Part shown: piece by piece, positions 5,285 through 6,408 of the stretch | How positions within the stretch are numbered: position 1 is the first letter of the stretch | How the letters are laid out: every line of letters starts with the position of its first letter | Source: JAADDG01 sp964450755 | GTDB lineage: Bacteria > Campylobacterota > Campylobacteria > Campylobacterales > JAADDG01 | Assembly: GCA_964450755.1 (NCBI GenBank) | Contig: CAYVDJ010000046.1 | Location: 1-6,408 of the forward strand | DNA length: 6,408 bases | Direction: 5' to 3' | Notes under the pieces: model-generated | Told to the model about the DNA's origin: nothing | Databases searched by the model: none | The model's input: the letters and a program-made list of their open reading frames with translations, nothing else | Translations under genes and position numbers: made by a program

Positions 5285-6187
5285 ATGAAAATAGCCATAG
5301 TCGGAGCCGGGGGAGTGGGAGGATATACAGGTGCAAAACTTTTAAAAACAGGAAAAAACCATGTAGGATTTATAGCAAGAGGAGAACACCTAAAAGCCAT
5401 CCGAAAAAAAGGTTTGACGATAATAGATGAAGATGAAATTTTCAATGTAACACCTGATTTTATAACGGATAATCCGACAGATGAAGGTTTTTTTGATCTT
5501 GTCATCTTTTGCGTAAAATCATACGATCTAAAAAATGCCGCCTCTTTGATAAAAAACAACATAACCGATAAAACATATCTTATGCCCATCCTAAACGGAG
5601 TGGATCATGATCTGAAATTAAAAGAGATATACCCGAAAAATCCCATACTAAACAGCTCCGTTTATATCCTATCCAATATAAAAGAACCCGGAGTGATAAA
5701 AAAGTACGGCAATACTTTCTTTTTGGTTTTTGGAAGCAGATTTGTCAAAAAAGAGAATCTGCAAAAGCTAAAAAAACTCTTTGATGAAGCCGGTTTGAAA
5801 AACAAACTGACAGACAATATCGAATTTGAAACATGGAAAAAATATCTTTTTATAAGCTCTTTTGCCGTTATGACATCTTTTTACAAAAAACCTGTGGGAT
5901 GGATCATACAGGAGAAAAAAGAGCAATTAAACAAGCTTTTAAATGAAATAGTTTCAGTGGCAAATAAAAAGGGAATCTCTTTGGATGAGAGAAATATACA
6001 AAGCGTACTGAAACAGGCTCAAAATATTCCCTACAAATCAAAAACCTCAATGCAGATCGATTTTGAAAAAGGCAAACAGAACGAACTTGAAGCACTGTGC
6101 GGTTACATCATCAACGAAGCCGAAAAAGAGAATGTTTCAGTACCTTTGATGAAGAGATATTATGAGAGTTTAATCCTCAATACTTAA
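5285..6187 (+). CDS. 2-dehydropantoate 2-reductase family protein (PanE/ApbA type)
   Basis: This 300-residue protein matches the family's usual length. Family members reduce ketopantoate to pantoate with NADPH in the pantothenate/coenzyme A pathway, in the cytosol. The N-terminal Rossmann fold begins with KIAIVGAGGVGGYTG (nucleotide-binding loop 7-13). CVKSYDL supplies K78, and LNGVDH supplies N104 at the position of the conserved Asn-Gly. The C-terminal helical domain has ETWKKYLF with K186 at the catalytic lysine position, then KTSMQIDFEKGKQNELEAL with S255 and E267 matching the substrate-binding serine and glutamate. The glutamine that usually precedes NG is leucine here, and the motif after K186 lacks the usual Asn, as in many paralogs. 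The true substrate could therefore be another 2-oxo acid. It appears monocistronic, with its end overlapping the convergent methyltransferase gene. Confidence 0.88.
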   Translation: MKIAIVGAGGVGGYTGAKLLKTGKNHVGFIARGEHLKAIRKKGLTIIDEDEIFNVTPDFITDNPTDEGFFDLVIFCVKSYDLKNAASLIKNNITDKTYLMPILNGVDHDLKLKEIYPKNPILNSSVYILSNIKEPGVIKKYGNTFFLVFGSRFVKKENLQKLKKLFDEAGLKNKLTDNIEFETWKKYLFISSFAVMTSFYKKPVGWIIQEKKEQLNKLLNEIVSVANKKGISLDERNIQSVLKQAQNIPYKSKTSMQIDFEKGKQNELEALCGYIINEAEKENVSVPLMKRYYESLILNT

Positions 6188-6408
6188 TACTGTGCGTAGC
6201 CGTTTTTTTAAATATCTCTTTTGCCTCATTGGAAAAATCGCCTTTTTCATGAGTTATCAAAGGAGGCAGTATCTGAGTAAGCGCTTTTGAGTTTTTTCGG
6301 GCGCATATCATTATCAGATTTGCATTTTTGTTTTGATTTGGATGGACAAATCTTATAAATTCTGCTTTGAGAGAATTTTTTTCCAAAAAAAAGAGGATTT
6401 TGCCCAAC
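6177..6408 (-). CDS. Partial TrmN6-like tRNA1(Val) A37 N6-methyltransferase, C-terminal part
   Basis: Only the last 76 or so codons are inside the window; the frame is open to the right edge. The TTG at 6407 is an internal leucine, not a start. The visible sequence has the C-terminal signature of the TrmN6/YfiC/YabB group: RFVHPNQNKNANLIMICARK followed by ILPPLITHEKGDFSNEAKEIF, where related proteins have RFVHP, then LPPLxVY, then an acidic segment with EIY. The SAM-binding motif and the NPPF/Y catalytic motif would lie outside. Known members methylate N6 of A37 in tRNA-Val with S-adenosylmethionine. The identification rests on this tail alone, so another N6-adenine methyltransferase of the same group is possible. 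Confidence 0.65.
   Translation of the reverse strand, partial: LGKILFFLEKNSLKAEFIRFVHPNQNKNANLIMICARKNSKALTQILPPLITHEKGDFSNEAKEIFKKTATHSIKY

Noticed and set aside
5257..5589. Minus-strand open frame of 110 codons opposite the reductase gene
   Set aside because: It is antisense to the Rossmann domain of a clear gene, extends through that gene's promoter, and shows no domain.
6405..6407. TTG at the right edge as the start of the methyltransferase gene
   Set aside because: The visible part is only the C-terminal signature of the family; the catalytic part must lie outside, so the gene is cut by the window.

Overview
The window is AT-rich, its coding density is high, and its promoters carry TATAAT -10 boxes without a clear -35. 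The YebC protein has the form seen in Campylobacterota (MGRAFEYRRA start). Together these suggest an Epsilonproteobacterium/Campylobacterota, perhaps a Sulfurimonas/Sulfurovum/Nitratiruptor-type lineage. This assignment comes from recognition of sequence style, not from a search.

Region by region: (1) Bases 2799 down to 1, minus strand, form one uninterrupted reading frame of 933 codons that runs off the left edge. I read every codon from 2799 to 1 and found no stop. It encodes a TIR - NACHT - pentapeptide-repeat - WD40 protein, an NLR-like STAND NTPase of the kind linked to anti-phage defence. It is the most interesting object in the window. (2) A 94-base gap with a weak terminator-like hairpin and a perfect REP-like palindrome separates it from yebC (2894-3607, minus). 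(3) A divergent promoter region (3608-3715) serves yebC on one side and a small lipoprotein cytochrome c (3716-4207, plus) on the other. The cytochrome gene ends at a strong intrinsic terminator. (4) Convergent to it lies an envelope protein with one N-terminal membrane anchor, a long Glu/Lys/Pro linker and an OmpA-type peptidoglycan-binding domain (4235-5119, minus). (5) A second divergent promoter region (5120-5284) leads to a ketopantoate-reductase-family protein (5285-6187, plus). Its end overlaps by 11 bp the end of a convergent, partial TrmN6-like tRNA methyltransferase gene (6177 to the right edge, minus).

The right two thirds look like ordinary housekeeping and envelope genes, each with its own promoter and little sign of operon structure. 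The left third looks accessory. The NLR-like gene sits behind yebC on the same strand, after a palindrome. Its visible architecture suggests a complete sensor-switch-effector device in one polypeptide: WD40 (and perhaps pentapeptide) repeats as sensor, NACHT as ATP-driven switch, and TIR as the likely NAD-cleaving effector. The anti-phage role is inference from family knowledge.
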